Source of the DNA: Paraburkholderia heleia NBRC 101817
Lineage (GTDB): Bacteria; Pseudomonadota; Gammaproteobacteria; Burkholderiales; Burkholderiaceae
Reading direction: 5' to 3'
Length of the DNA stretch: 63,161 nt
Assembly: GCF_000739775.1 (NCBI RefSeq)
Contig: NZ_BBJH01000053.1
Location: 1-63,161, forward strand
Below the pieces are notes generated by a model. That model was given only the letters and a program-made list of their open reading frames with translations, ran no database searches and was not told where the DNA came from. A program made the translations under genes and the position numbers. Below, in pieces: positions 9,213 through 18,303 of the stretch (its first letter is position 1; each line of letters begins with the position of its first letter).

Positions 9213-10127
9213 ATGAACATTCGCGTTGGCACTGCGTCGTGGACTGATCCGACACTCATCAAAAGCAAACGGTTTTATCCGCCCGGATGTAGCAGCGCGG
9301 AGGCTCGTCTGCGCTTTTATGCGAGCCAGTTTCCGCTCGTTGAGGTGGACTCCAGCTACTATTCGATGCCCAACGGAAGCAACTCCGTCCCGTGGGTTGA
9401 GCGCACACCGCCGGGCTTCGTTTTCAACATCAAGGCGTTCCGGCTCTTCACGGGTCATCAGACCCCGCGCGACATGTTTCCGAAGGACATGCAGCCCGCG
9501 TTGCCGCAGAACGGGAAGAAGAACCTCTACTACAAGGACATGCCCGACGAAATTCGTGCCGAGCTTTGGAGACGCTACTTCGAGGCGATAGCACCCTTGC
9601 AGGATGCGGGAAAGCTTGGGGCAGTGCATTTCCAGTTCGCTCCTTGGATCACCTCTGCACCGGATGGGCGTGCGCACGTTGGGCATTGCGCAGAGTTGAT
9701 GGACGGTCGTCATCTGATGGCCGTCGAATTCCGCAACCGCAGCTGGTTCGACACGAAACATTCTGAAGCGACGCTTGCATTCGAACGTGAACACGGGATC
9801 GTCAATGTTGTTGTCGATGAGCCGCAGGGGTCGGCCAATTCGATTCCTTCCGTGTGGCAAGTCACGAACCCCTCGCTTGCTCTGGTGCGCCTGCACGGGC
9901 GTAACCATGAGACATGGAACATTAAGGGTGCGACCGTCGCAAGTGATCGGTTCAACTACGACTACAACGACGATGAGTTATCCGAGTTGTCCGGGAAGAT
10001 AAGGGAGATCGCTTCGTTGGTTGCGCAGACGCATGTTGTGTTCAACAACAACTATGAGGACCAGGGGCAGCGCAACGCGCGGACGCTCATTGGTCTACTC
10101 GGCGACACGGCTGTAACAGCGACGTGA
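9213..10127 (+). CDS. DUF72 domain-containing protein
   Basis: A 304-aa TIM-barrel-like DUF72 protein. It starts IRVGTASWTDPTLIKS and contains FPLVEVDSSYYSMP, TPPGFVFNIKAFRLFTGH and AVEFRNRSWF, the conserved blocks of the family. The function is unknown. Its position is informative: 14 nt after dnaE2 and overlapping the GTG start of dinB by four bases (GTGA), so it is probably co-transcribed with the SOS polymerases. A role in DNA damage tolerance is an inference from that placement only. Confidence 0.88.
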   Translation: MNIRVGTASWTDPTLIKSKRFYPPGCSSAEARLRFYASQFPLVEVDSSYYSMPNGSNSVPWVERTPPGFVFNIKAFRLFTGHQTPRDMFPKDMQPALPQNGKKNLYYKDMPDEIRAELWRRYFEAIAPLQDAGKLGAVHFQFAPWITSAPDGRAHVGHCAELMDGRHLMAVEFRNRSWFDTKHSEATLAFEREHGIVNVVVDEPQGSANSIPSVWQVTNPSLALVRLHGRNHETWNIKGATVASDRFNYDYNDDELSELSGKIREIASLVAQTHVVFNNNYEDQGQRNARTLIGLLGDTAVTAT

Positions 10128-11281
10128 AGGGCGATCGGACGAGACGGATTGCTCACCTCGACATGGACGCCTTTTACGCGTCTGTCGAGTTGCTACGCTA
10201 TCCCGAGCTACGAGGAAAGCCGGTCGTTATCGGCGGCGGCCGTAACGCGGCTCCGGAGATGTTGTCCGACGGCACGCGACGCTTTGCGAAACTGCGGGAC
10301 TACGTGGGCCGCGGTGTGGTTACGACATCTACCTACGAGGCTCGCGCTCTGGGTGTCTTTTCCGCAATGGGCATGATGAAGGCCGCCCAGCTCGCTCCCG
10401 ATGCCATTCTCCTGCCTACCGACTTTGATTCGTACCGGCGCTATTCGCGGTTGTTCAAGGACGCGGTTGGCGCATTTACTGACCGTATTGAGGACCGCGG
10501 GATAGACGAGATCTACATTGATCTTACAGATGTGGAAGGAGAGTCGCGAGAGCTCGGCGGCCGGATTAAGGCGGCCGTTACGCAGGCAACCGGCCTCACC
10601 TGCTCTATCGCGATCGCGCCCAACAAGCTGCTCGCAAAGATCGGCTCAGAGCTCGACAAGCCAGACGGGCTAACGATTCTGTCGATGGAGGATCTTGAGT
10701 CACGGATCTGGCCACTCGCGGCGAAAAAGGTCAACGGCATCGGCCCTCGCGCAAATGAGCGCCTGGCGACCATCGGAATCTTGACCGTCGGGGAGATCGC
10801 GGCTGCCGACCCGGCGCTGCTGCAGGAGCACTTCGGACGCACATACGCAGAGTGGCTGGCGAGAGTTGCGCGAGGCATCGACGAACGCGTGATTGTCGTT
10901 TCTTCCGAGCCAAAATCAATGAGTCGCGAAACGACGTTCGAACGCGATATGCACGTAGCCCGAGACCGCTCAATTCTGACGCCGGCGCTAACGGGCCTCT
11001 GCGAACGGGTTGCCGGGGATCTGCAGCGCAAAGGGTACGCGGGCCGCACTGTGGGTCTGAAGATCAAGTTTGCAGACTTCAAGATCGTGACTCGTGACCT
11101 CTCACTTCCCGAACCAGTGGCAGACGCGGCGGCCATTCGGCGAGCCGTCGGCGAGTGTTTGAAGCGCGTGAGACTGGATCGGAGGATTCGGCTCATAGGC
11201 GTACGCGTCGGGTCGCTGTCAGCGGCAGAAGGGGTACCCGCCGAGCGTCCCGTTCAGCGCGAGCTGCCGTTCGATAGCTAG
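10124..11281 (+). CDS. dinB: DNA polymerase IV (DinB)
   Basis: A 385-aa Y-family polymerase with intact catalytic signatures: HLDMDAFYASVE at the N-terminus and IDEIYIDLTDVEG for the second acidic pair. The steric and finger region is TSTYEARALGVFSAM. It ends with a clamp-binding motif QRELPF. The GTG start overlaps the stop of the DUF72 gene, which implies translational coupling. It copies past lesions after SOS induction, presumably as the fifth gene under the upstream LexA box. Confidence 0.93.
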   Translation: MKGDRTRRIAHLDMDAFYASVELLRYPELRGKPVVIGGGRNAAPEMLSDGTRRFAKLRDYVGRGVVTTSTYEARALGVFSAMGMMKAAQLAPDAILLPTDFDSYRRYSRLFKDAVGAFTDRIEDRGIDEIYIDLTDVEGESRELGGRIKAAVTQATGLTCSIAIAPNKLLAKIGSELDKPDGLTILSMEDLESRIWPLAAKKVNGIGPRANERLATIGILTVGEIAAADPALLQEHFGRTYAEWLARVARGIDERVIVVSSEPKSMSRETTFERDMHVARDRSILTPALTGLCERVAGDLQRKGYAGRTVGLKIKFADFKIVTRDLSLPEPVADAAAIRRAVGECLKRVRLDRRIRLIGVRVGSLSAAEGVPAERPVQRELPFDS

Positions 11282-11302
11282 CGAGCATCGACCAATCGCG
11301 TG

Positions 11303-11310
11303 TCTTGTTC
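11303..11310. repeat. IS66 target-site duplication, left copy
   Basis: TCTTGTTC lies directly outside the left inverted repeat and is repeated exactly at 13927-13934. Eight bases is the duplication length expected of IS66-family insertion. Confidence 0.9.
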
Positions 11311-11384
11311 GTAAGCGATCCATTATCGCCGTCCCTCTGAGTAGTGGACAGGCGCGTTGATTCGTGGAGTGGATGTGCTGCGAA

Positions 11385-12965
11385 TCAGTTCAGGGGGGAC
11401 TGCATCCGCCAAGGCACGAGCGTCTCGTAGTCGTCGGCGGTCTTTGCCAGAGGCAGGCGCTCGAACAGCCAGGTCAGGTAACGGTATGGATCGATACCGT
11501 TGGCCTTGCATGTTTCAACGAGACTAAAGAGATTTGCGCTGGCATGTGCGCCGGCAACCGTATCTGCGAACAGGAAGCCCTTGCGTGCAACGACAAACGG
11601 GCGAATGGAATTTTCACAGAAATTGTTCGATGCCGGCCAGTCGCCCTTCTCGAGGTAACGCACAAGCTTCGGCCACTGCTCACGTAGATAGGTCAGTGCC
11701 CTGCCGAGCAGGCTCTGGTGCAGCACTCCCGGAGACTGCTCGACCATGAGATCCTTGATGACCTGGAGTACGCGGGCGCTATAGCGTTGCCGCAGGCGCT
11801 GACGTCGCCCTGCATTCCACGTTTTACTGCGTGCCTCGGCGGCAAACAACTTGCCAAACAGTTTGATGAAGCGTGTTGCGAGCAAATCTGGCGTACGTGC
11901 TGCCTTGGGAACATTTTCCTCTGCCTTGACGAAGTAACGTCTCGCGTGAACGAGGCAACCAAGGTGCACGAGCTTGTACCGCTCGGCGATACCGTTATAA
12001 GCCTCGTAGCCATCAGTCATCAGCGCAGCACCTTCCTGCACGCCGGCGAACAGCTTGTCGGCCAGCTTTGCCCCACGACCCGGCGTATAGGCATAGCGAC
12101 AGATCGGGATTCCCGTGCCTGTCATCTGACACCACAGGTAACTCTTCGTCTGTGGCTTGCGCCCTTTCTCCTTGAGCACCTGGAAGGTCGTCTCGTCTGT
12201 GAGGATCACCGTTGCCTCAAGCAGCGCATCGCGCATCAGGTTGATCACAGGCTGTGTTGCGAGGCCGACCTTGACCACGCTGGCAGCGATCGTATTCGAT
12301 GAGATATCGCCGCCGAAGCGACGAAGCAGGCCAGCCTGGCGATACAACGGCATGCCAAACTGGAATTTTCCCGTCGCGATCCAGGCAAGCGCGGATTCGG
12401 TCAGTAGTCCTCGTGGGATGATGCGCGGCGGCGCCGGCGTGATCTTGATACCCAGATCACAGCACGGGCAGGCATACTTGACGCGCTGGTGCTGGATCAC
12501 GCGCAACTGCTCGGGAATCACGTCGAGTTGTTCGCTGATTTCCACGCCGAACTCGACCAGTGCATGGCCGTCGTTGCTGCAGAAACGCTCGGCTTCCGGA
12601 AGTTCGTGCCGCCGGATCTCGCGGGGCAGACTGGGGTCAAGCGGCTTGCGGTGGCCGCGCTTTTTGCGTGTATGCGCACCGACCTTCGTTTCGGGTGTAT
12701 CTTCCTGGGCGGGTGCCGCATTCGCGCCAAGCGCCTCAGCTTCGTTGAACAGCCCGAACTGTTCCGAGTCCCGTACTTCGCTCTTTGCGCCAAACAGCTC
12801 ACGCCGGTAGGCACGCAGCCGTTCCTCGGCCAGGTCCCGTTCCGCGCTCACCAGACGCAGCATGCTGCGGGTTTCTTCGTGCTCGCGCTCAAGACTGGCA
12901 TACGCCTCGCGCATGGCGAGTAACGCCTTGAGTTCCTCGGCAGAGATCGTGATCTGGGCGGGCAT
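11385..12965 (-). CDS. tnpC: IS66 family transposase TnpC
   Basis: A 526-aa DDE transposase. An N-terminal coiled-coil region (ALLAMREAYASLEREHEETRS) is followed by a zinc-finger-like segment (YACPCCDLGIKI) and the catalytic core: VILTDETTF and LMTDGYEAYNGIAERY for the aspartates, and SNNFCENSIRPFVVARKGFLF around the glutamate. It is the last gene of the IS, 32 nt after tnpB. Confidence 0.95.
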   Translation of the reverse strand: MPAQITISAEELKALLAMREAYASLEREHEETRSMLRLVSAERDLAEERLRAYRRELFGAKSEVRDSEQFGLFNEAEALGANAAPAQEDTPETKVGAHTRKKRGHRKPLDPSLPREIRRHELPEAERFCSNDGHALVEFGVEISEQLDVIPEQLRVIQHQRVKYACPCCDLGIKITPAPPRIIPRGLLTESALAWIATGKFQFGMPLYRQAGLLRRFGGDISSNTIAASVVKVGLATQPVINLMRDALLEATVILTDETTFQVLKEKGRKPQTKSYLWCQMTGTGIPICRYAYTPGRGAKLADKLFAGVQEGAALMTDGYEAYNGIAERYKLVHLGCLVHARRYFVKAEENVPKAARTPDLLATRFIKLFGKLFAAEARSKTWNAGRRQRLRQRYSARVLQVIKDLMVEQSPGVLHQSLLGRALTYLREQWPKLVRYLEKGDWPASNNFCENSIRPFVVARKGFLFADTVAGAHASANLFSLVETCKANGIDPYRYLTWLFERLPLAKTADDYETLVPWRMQSPLN

Positions 12966-12997
12966 GCCGGATTAGACCACGCATGCCCTGCCCATGT

Positions 12998-13351
12998 TCA
13001 GCTCACGCGCAAGTATTCCTCCCGTGGATGTAGGCGGATCGCAGTGATGTCGTCGCCATCGAGCAGCGCGTGCAGCGACGCCGACGTTAATGCCACGACT
13101 TCGGCCTTCCTGTCGGGCCAGATAAAACGGCTTGTTTCAAGGCGTTTTGTCATCAACCAGAAACCACTTCCATCCCAGCCGATAATCTTGACCCTGTCAC
13201 GACGGCGGTTTCCGAAGATATAAAGAGAGGAATCCATCGGGTTCAGATGCATGGCCTGCTCGACGAGAATCGAGAGGCTGTTCATGCCGTAGCGGAAATC
13301 GACAGGATCGCGGTGCAAGTACACCTTCAGGTTTTCGTCGAACCGGAACAC
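12998..13351 (-). CDS. tnpB: IS66 family accessory protein TnpB
   Basis: A 117-aa IS66 Orf2 protein with the hallmark blocks VYLHRDPVDFRYGMNSL, LYIFGNRRRDRVKIIGWDGSGFWLMTKRLE and FIWP. It overlaps the tnpA end by 25 nt. TnpB is needed for transposition in this family, but its biochemical role is not settled. Confidence 0.95.
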   Translation of the reverse strand: MFRFDENLKVYLHRDPVDFRYGMNSLSILVEQAMHLNPMDSSLYIFGNRRRDRVKIIGWDGSGFWLMTKRLETSRFIWPDRKAEVVALTSASLHALLDGDDITAIRLHPREEYLRVS

Positions 13352-13842
13352 GGCATCCTCCCCAGAATCTGGACCAGGGTGGTCAGTTCGTCGATGGTCG
13401 CGATGGCTTTGCCCATCTCGAGCTCGACACCGTTGGCCAGTCGCACATGCAGCGTGAGCGCCATGGACGAAGGCGGCGGTGTCGGCACCGGCGCAGTCGG
13501 TATCGAAACGACCGGCACGAACGCGGCAAGTGCAGCAGCGGTAGCGACGAGCTCACGCGAATCCTGCTGGTTGATGGTCACGCCATCAACCTCATCCGGC
13601 GAAGCGGTGTCATCACCGGCGTGCTGTATTGGCAAGATGCCTTGCTCGCGCTCCATCAAGAACTTCGTGATCCACTTGCGCAACAGGTTGGCATTGACTC
13701 CGTGCTCCTGCGCCAACCGGGCCACGGATACGCCCGGCTGCAACGCCGCCTCGATCAGTACCCGCTTGCTCTTTTCGTCGTAGCGCCGACGGCCGTCGGC
13801 ACTCTCGCGAACTACTTTTAACTCTGAGTCTTTGTCGGCCAT
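13327..13842 (-). CDS. tnpA: IS66 family accessory protein TnpA
   Basis: A 171-aa helix-turn-helix protein: YDEKSKRVLIEAALQPGVSVARLAQEHGVNANLLRKWI is the usual transposase-type HTH (given here as family context at residues 21-58). A proline/alanine-rich linker follows, then a C-terminal block (VRLANGVELEMGKAIATIDELTTLVQIL). It is the first gene of the IS66 operon. A strong hairpin sits immediately before its start codon. Confidence 0.93.
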   Translation of the reverse strand: MADKDSELKVVRESADGRRRYDEKSKRVLIEAALQPGVSVARLAQEHGVNANLLRKWITKFLMEREQGILPIQHAGDDTASPDEVDGVTINQQDSRELVATAAALAAFVPVVSIPTAPVPTPPPSSMALTLHVRLANGVELEMGKAIATIDELTTLVQILGRMPCSGSTKT

Positions 13843-13874
13843 AGGTGTCCACCTTCAACAGTAGGTGGACACCT
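13843..13874. promoter_or_regulatory. Hairpin upstream of IS66 tnpA
   Basis: AGGTGTCCACC, a 10-nt loop, and GGTGGACACCT form an 11-bp perfect stem directly adjoining the tnpA start codon at 13842. In tnpA mRNA it would enclose the ribosome-binding region, so it may limit translation, especially of read-through transcripts entering the IS from outside. This role is inferred from position. Confidence 0.55.
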
Positions 13875-13926
13875 ATGCTCCCCGCTCAGAGTGCTGTTGG
13901 GTAGACGTCGATAATGGATCGCTTAC

Positions 13927-13934
13927 TCTTGTTC
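13927..13934. repeat. IS66 target-site duplication, right copy
   Basis: TCTTGTTC, identical to 11303-11310, directly follows the right inverted repeat. Confidence 0.9.
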
Positions 13935-14037
13935 GGCTAGACTCGGCCACAACCGGTCGTTCGACATGAGGGCGTGAATTGCCGACAATTTCCCCTGTCT
14001 GCCCCTATTGACCGATAGCCTCACTGGAGCATCCAAC

Positions 14038-14478
14038 ATGAGCTGGGACGTCTCACTGTACAAATTCACTTGAAGTTATCGCCGTATCGAGTAGATTCCC
14101 AGCGACGCTCAGCCACATCCACTAGGGTCTCGTTCGGGAGTCCAGACCGCGGTGACAGATGTTTTTCCAGGCACGAACTGGAATGATCCCGGCTGGGCAT
14201 CTACGACGGCGAGTTCGGCTCGTTTGAGTTCAACCTCGGAAAAGACGATTCGGTGCAAAGCCTGGCACTTCACGTACGGGCGAGCACAGAGTTCGTCGGC
14301 GGACTCCTCCAGCTCCGCGAGCGCCTTTGCTGTCAGGCCATTGACCTTTTGGACGGTAGCTTGCTCGACCAGTACGAGCACCCTGCCACCGGCCTGGAGA
14401 AGTGGCGGAAATACCGCGACCAGGTCATCGGAGAGTCTCGAGGCTACGGATTGTCTGTTGCCCGGGCTGGAATGTTAG
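14038..14478 (+). pseudogene. Decayed small conserved protein (MSWDVSLYKF type)
   Basis: The start MSWDVSLYKFT at 14038 is followed by a stop after 11 codons. Similar coding sequence resumes as PLGSRSGVQTAVTDVFPG and NWNDPGW up to about 14193. After a frameshift it continues as GIYDGEFGSFEFNLGKDDS and LALHVRAS through EKWRKYRDQVIG. The three pieces are colinear and together resemble one protein of about 150 aa of unknown function. At least two lesions are present. The region between the IS66 element and the EmrB gene is otherwise empty. Confidence 0.6.
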
Positions 14479-14551
14479 GCGTATTCTTCGGGCTGGCGTT
14501 GGGACTGCGATCGCCAAAGATATTCTGATTTTGCCGCTGCCTCGGTCGACC

Positions 14552-16114
14552 TCAATGTCCCCCCGCCGCGACCGCGCTGTTACTGGCATCTTGCGTAGGC
14601 CGCGTCACCCAGATCAGAGGCACGATCGCTATGAAAATGACCGCGGAGAGCCAAAAAATGTCATTAAGACCCAACATCGTCGCCTGAACGTTGAGTGAGC
14701 TTTCAAAGAACGCGAGCGCTTGCGGGGTTCCGACATTGAGCGTTCGCTCGATACTCTCTATTGCGCCAGTAAACGTGGGATTATCGACACTCGCCTGTTC
14801 CATGAGGCGCGCGTGATGCAGGATTGTGCGATTGTTCCAGCCGGTACTGACGAGCGAAGTGCCCACTGCGCCCGCGAAGATCCGTACGAAGTTCGAAAGC
14901 CCCGCGGCAGCGGGAATTTTCTCGGAGGGAAGCCCTGAAAGAATAATCGCTGTGAGCGGCGTGAAAAAGAGGGCTGTCGGTATCCCCTGCAGGAGGGTCG
15001 GTAGCACAAGCGTGTAACGGTCAACCTCCGTCGTGTAAAGCGAGCGCATGTAGAACACACCCGCGAATCCTAAAAATGCGAGCGTCGCCAGCACCCGCAT
15101 ATCCGAGCGAGGCATGATCTTGCCCATCACTGGCGCCAGGATGACCGCGAAGACGCCGAGTGGCGCTGTTGCCAGCCCCGCATCAACGGCGCGATAGCCT
15201 AAAAAGCCCTGAATCCACTGAGGGAGAATCACCAGGTTGGCGAAAAAGACCGCGTAGGCAACTGAAATCGCTATCGTCCCGCCAAGAAAATTTCGGCCCT
15301 TGAAGAGCCGCAAATCGATCACCGGCCGCTCGTCGGTCAGCTCCCATATCACGAAAAACGCGAACACTACTACGGCGACGATACCCAGCGTCCAGATGAG
15401 TGGCGAGTTGAACCAGTCAAGGTCCTTCCCCTTGTCTAGCATCACCTGGAGCGATCCTACCCAGATGATCAGCGAGATCACGCCGACCTTGTCGATCGGC
15501 AGCTTGCGCGACGGCGTTTCGCGGTCGCGGTAGATCGCCCAGATCGCCCCCGCAGCAAAGAGCCCCACGGGTACGTTGATGTAGAAGATCCATGACCAGC
15601 TACAGCTGTCGGTAATCCAGCCGCCCAGCGCGGGTCCGGCAATCGGCCCGACTGTCGCCGTCATCGCCCATAGCGACAGCGCACTCGCACTCTTCTCCTT
15701 TGGAAACGAGGCAAGCAGGAGAGCCTGAGAAAGAGGCACCAACGGTCCGGCCACCGCGCCCTGAACAACGCGCGCCACGAGAAGGACTGCGAGGTTGGGC
15801 GCCAGTCCGCACGCAGCTGAAGACAAGACAAAGAGTAGAATCGCCCAGACAAACAGGCGCACCTGGCCCACGCGCTGTGTCAGCCATCCCGTAAGCGGAA
15901 TTGCCACTGCGTTAGCCGCGGCAAAGAGGGTGATGACCCACGTCCCCTCATCCACTGACACACCGAGATTGCCCGAGAGCGTCGGGATCGCAACGTTTGC
16001 GATAGACGAATCGAGCACGTTCATGAAGGTGGCAAGAGCGACCGCGAAAGTACCAATCATGAAACGCGGGCCACTGAGGGGGGCGACGCCGTGGGACGAC
16101 CCGGATGAATCCAT
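14552..16114 (-). CDS. DHA2 family MFS multidrug efflux transporter (EmrB-like)
   Basis: A 520-aa inner-membrane drug:H+ antiporter with 14 predicted helices. The DHA2 signatures are visible: FMNVLDSSIANVAIPTLSGNLGVS at the first helix region, WVITLFAAANAVAIPLTGWL, and motif C-like GPIAGPALGGWITD in helix five. It fits the EmrB subfamily, which normally pairs with a periplasmic adaptor EmrA and an outer membrane factor. Neither is present here, so it either works alone or has been separated from its partners. Confidence 0.92.
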   Translation of the reverse strand: MDSSGSSHGVAPLSGPRFMIGTFAVALATFMNVLDSSIANVAIPTLSGNLGVSVDEGTWVITLFAAANAVAIPLTGWLTQRVGQVRLFVWAILLFVLSSAACGLAPNLAVLLVARVVQGAVAGPLVPLSQALLLASFPKEKSASALSLWAMTATVGPIAGPALGGWITDSCSWSWIFYINVPVGLFAAGAIWAIYRDRETPSRKLPIDKVGVISLIIWVGSLQVMLDKGKDLDWFNSPLIWTLGIVAVVVFAFFVIWELTDERPVIDLRLFKGRNFLGGTIAISVAYAVFFANLVILPQWIQGFLGYRAVDAGLATAPLGVFAVILAPVMGKIMPRSDMRVLATLAFLGFAGVFYMRSLYTTEVDRYTLVLPTLLQGIPTALFFTPLTAIILSGLPSEKIPAAAGLSNFVRIFAGAVGTSLVSTGWNNRTILHHARLMEQASVDNPTFTGAIESIERTLNVGTPQALAFFESSLNVQATMLGLNDIFWLSAVIFIAIVPLIWVTRPTQDASNSAVAAGGH

Positions 16115-16267
16115 CGTCAGCCTCGTTGCACGTTAGCGGCTAGTTGTTATATGGCTTCTCCGGCGAACGCGACCAGGACTGGAAGCACGTGTTAGTGGCG
16201 TTCTGCGTACCCCAAGCAGCGACCCGGGTTCGCACAAAGGCCCGCTAGGCACCACGACCCGGAACAA

Positions 16268-17473
16268 TCAGGCTACGACGATGCGAAGCGGATCCGCAGC
16301 AGCGAGCGCTGTCGCGCGATCTGCGCCCGGCGGGTAGATCCATTCGCAATTGATCTGGCGCTTGAGCTTCTTCGCCTCCGCGCCCTTCATCTTCACGTCG
16401 CGCTCCCAGCCTTCGGTATAGACCGCGCCCCACGGGCCAAGATCGAGACACGTCACGTATTTGGGCTGGCTATAGGGAATCGGCTCGAGGCCCAGCAAAT
16501 CTGCTGCTACGTTGTGCCCGGCTGAGCGGCCGAGATTCATCGCGTGCTGACACGACATCATCGTGTAATTGCCTTCGTCGTCCGTCGCGGCATACGCCAC
16601 GTCGCCGGTCGCGTAGACACCCGGCACCCCTTCAACCGCGAGGTAACGGTCCACATAAAGACGACCGCTCGCATGCCGTCGACCGGGAATCTGCTCCGTA
16701 AGCGAGCTTGCTCGCAGCCCTGCGGTCCAGACCACCGTACTCGATTCGATACGCTCTCCATCCGCCGTGACAACGCTCTGGTCGTCCATCGATGCCACGC
16801 CCGAGCCGAGCTTCCATGTCACACCAAGCTCGCCAAGCGCCTCTTCGATGACCGGCCGGGGCCCTGGGCCAAGATCGGGCCCGATTGCCTCGTTGCGTTC
16901 GACGATGATCACGCGCACATCCGCATCCTCGCCCAGCGCGGCACGCAGGCGAGCCGGCATTTCAGCCGCCGTTTCGATACCCGTAAAGCCGCCCCCCGCT
17001 ACCACCACCGTGTTGCGCGCCAGCGATTCCGGCCGTTCAGCCAGCTTCAGGATGTGCGCTTCCAGTTCAACCGCCTCGTGGGTCTGGTCCACGCTGAACG
17101 CGTGCTCGGCAAGACCTGGGATAGCGGGCCTGAAGAGCCGGCTGCCGCTCGCGAGCACGAGTCGATCGAAATCGAGCATCCCGCGTCGTCCATCCTCACC
17201 AACGACCTCGACCGTACGAGTCGGCACCTGAATGCGCTCTACCGTTCCCTGCACGAACTTCACGCCCACCGCGTCGAAAATCTCCGTGAGCGGCGCCCTG
17301 AAGTTGGCCGGCCCCTCCTCGTACAGGCGCGGGCGTACATGCAAATGCGGATCGGGCGCAACAAGCGTGATTTCCACGTCGGTCCTGCCCTGTGCATCCA
17401 GCAGGCGCGCTGCACTCAGGGCGCTCCACATGCCGGCAAACCCGGCTCCGATGACAACGATACGCTGGGACAT
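16268..17473 (-). CDS. NAD(P)/FAD-dependent oxidoreductase (type II NADH dehydrogenase-like)
   Basis: Start chosen at 17473 (MSQRIVVIGAGFAGMWSALSAARLL), giving 401 aa with the FAD GxGxxG motif at the extreme N-terminus. A second dinucleotide fold reads TVVVAGGGFTGIETAAEMPA, and GVYATGDVAYA is the FAD-binding C-terminal block. This arrangement is that of NDH-2-like pyridine nucleotide-disulfide oxidoreductases, peripheral membrane enzymes passing electrons from NADH to quinone. An earlier ATG at 17527 would add 18 residues without family support. Confidence 0.88.
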   Translation of the reverse strand: MSQRIVVIGAGFAGMWSALSAARLLDAQGRTDVEITLVAPDPHLHVRPRLYEEGPANFRAPLTEIFDAVGVKFVQGTVERIQVPTRTVEVVGEDGRRGMLDFDRLVLASGSRLFRPAIPGLAEHAFSVDQTHEAVELEAHILKLAERPESLARNTVVVAGGGFTGIETAAEMPARLRAALGEDADVRVIIVERNEAIGPDLGPGPRPVIEEALGELGVTWKLGSGVASMDDQSVVTADGERIESSTVVWTAGLRASSLTEQIPGRRHASGRLYVDRYLAVEGVPGVYATGDVAYAATDDEGNYTMMSCQHAMNLGRSAGHNVAADLLGLEPIPYSQPKYVTCLDLGPWGAVYTEGWERDVKMKGAEAKKLKRQINCEWIYPPGADRATALAAADPLRIVVA

Positions 17474-17856
17474 TAGCCACCTCCGGCGATTTGCTGCACA
17501 AGATTGAGAACCTTGGTAACCCGACATCGCTTACGGATTTACCTGCAGTTTCGAATAGCGCTCAGGCTGGCCAATCGTATGGGCCTTTCCGCGAAGGCAC
17601 TGGTCTCCAGGCGCCGTCGTCGACGGTTGAAGTTGCCTCTGCGTGCCAGAGCACGCGATCGAGTCGCGCGATACGCTTGCCTTTCGACAGGCGCCTGGCA
17701 CGCCCAGGCAAGCGCAGCCCGCATCGTTGGCACGCAGCGGCCAGAATCTGCGGAGACCGGCCGATACGATAGGCTCGCGTCAGCGTTGCCGCATTCCAAA
17801 ATCCGAAAGGCGTACCACGTCCGCGCGCCGCCTTCGGCTCATTCGAAGGAGCTGTC

Positions 17857-18294
17857 ATGCAACCACGTATGGACTTCTATCAGGCCAACCCGCTAGCCAT
17901 CAAGGCGCTGCTCGCGCTGGAAGAGCGGATTGGAAAGAGTACGATCGAAAAGCCGCTGATCGAGCTCGTGCGCCTGCGCGCGTCACAGATCAACGGCTGC
18001 GCTTACTGTGTCGACATGCATACGAGCGACGCCCGCAAGAACGGCGAAACCGACCGCCGGCTGGCAACGCTGGTGACATGGAGAGAGGTGCCGTTTTTCA
18101 CGCCACGCGAGCGCGCCGCGCTGGAATGGGTCGAGGCGCTCACGCTCGTTGCGCAAAGCCATGTGCCGGACGCTGCATGGGAATGCGTCAAACCGCATTT
18201 CAGCGACGCCGAAGTGGTAGATCTCACCCTGCTGATTTGCGCAATCAATAGCTGGAACCGTTTCGCCATCGCATTCCGCAAAACGCCAGCCTGA
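17857..18294 (+). CDS. Carboxymuconolactone decarboxylase family protein (AhpD-like)
   Basis: A 145-aa all-helical AhpD-type protein. The active-site pattern CAYCVDMHTSDARK carries the redox CxxC followed by the conserved histidine. Proteins with this motif act as alkylhydroperoxidase-like disulfide reductants. GGAGCTGTC precedes the start as a Shine-Dalgarno. The cupin gene follows after 9 nt, so the two are probably one operon. The 380-nt gap upstream, between this gene and the divergent flavoprotein, shows no feature I recognise. Confidence 0.9.
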   Translation: MQPRMDFYQANPLAIKALLALEERIGKSTIEKPLIELVRLRASQINGCAYCVDMHTSDARKNGETDRRLATLVTWREVPFFTPRERAALEWVEALTLVAQSHVPDAAWECVKPHFSDAEVVDLTLLICAINSWNRFAIAFRKTPA

Positions 18295-18303
18295 GGAGCC
18301 GAG

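Larger units (their letters stand above)
11311..13926. mobile_element. Complete IS66-family insertion sequence
   Basis: A 2616-bp element with imperfect terminal inverted repeats: GTAAGCGATCCATTATCG at 11311-11328 is repeated in inverse at 13909-13926, and the next five bases match at four positions. It carries the standard three genes tnpA, tnpB and tnpC, all on the minus strand with intact frames. Perfect 8-bp duplications flank it. Intact genes, matched ends and unmutated duplications indicate a recent, possibly still mobile insertion just downstream of dinB. Confidence 0.93.
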
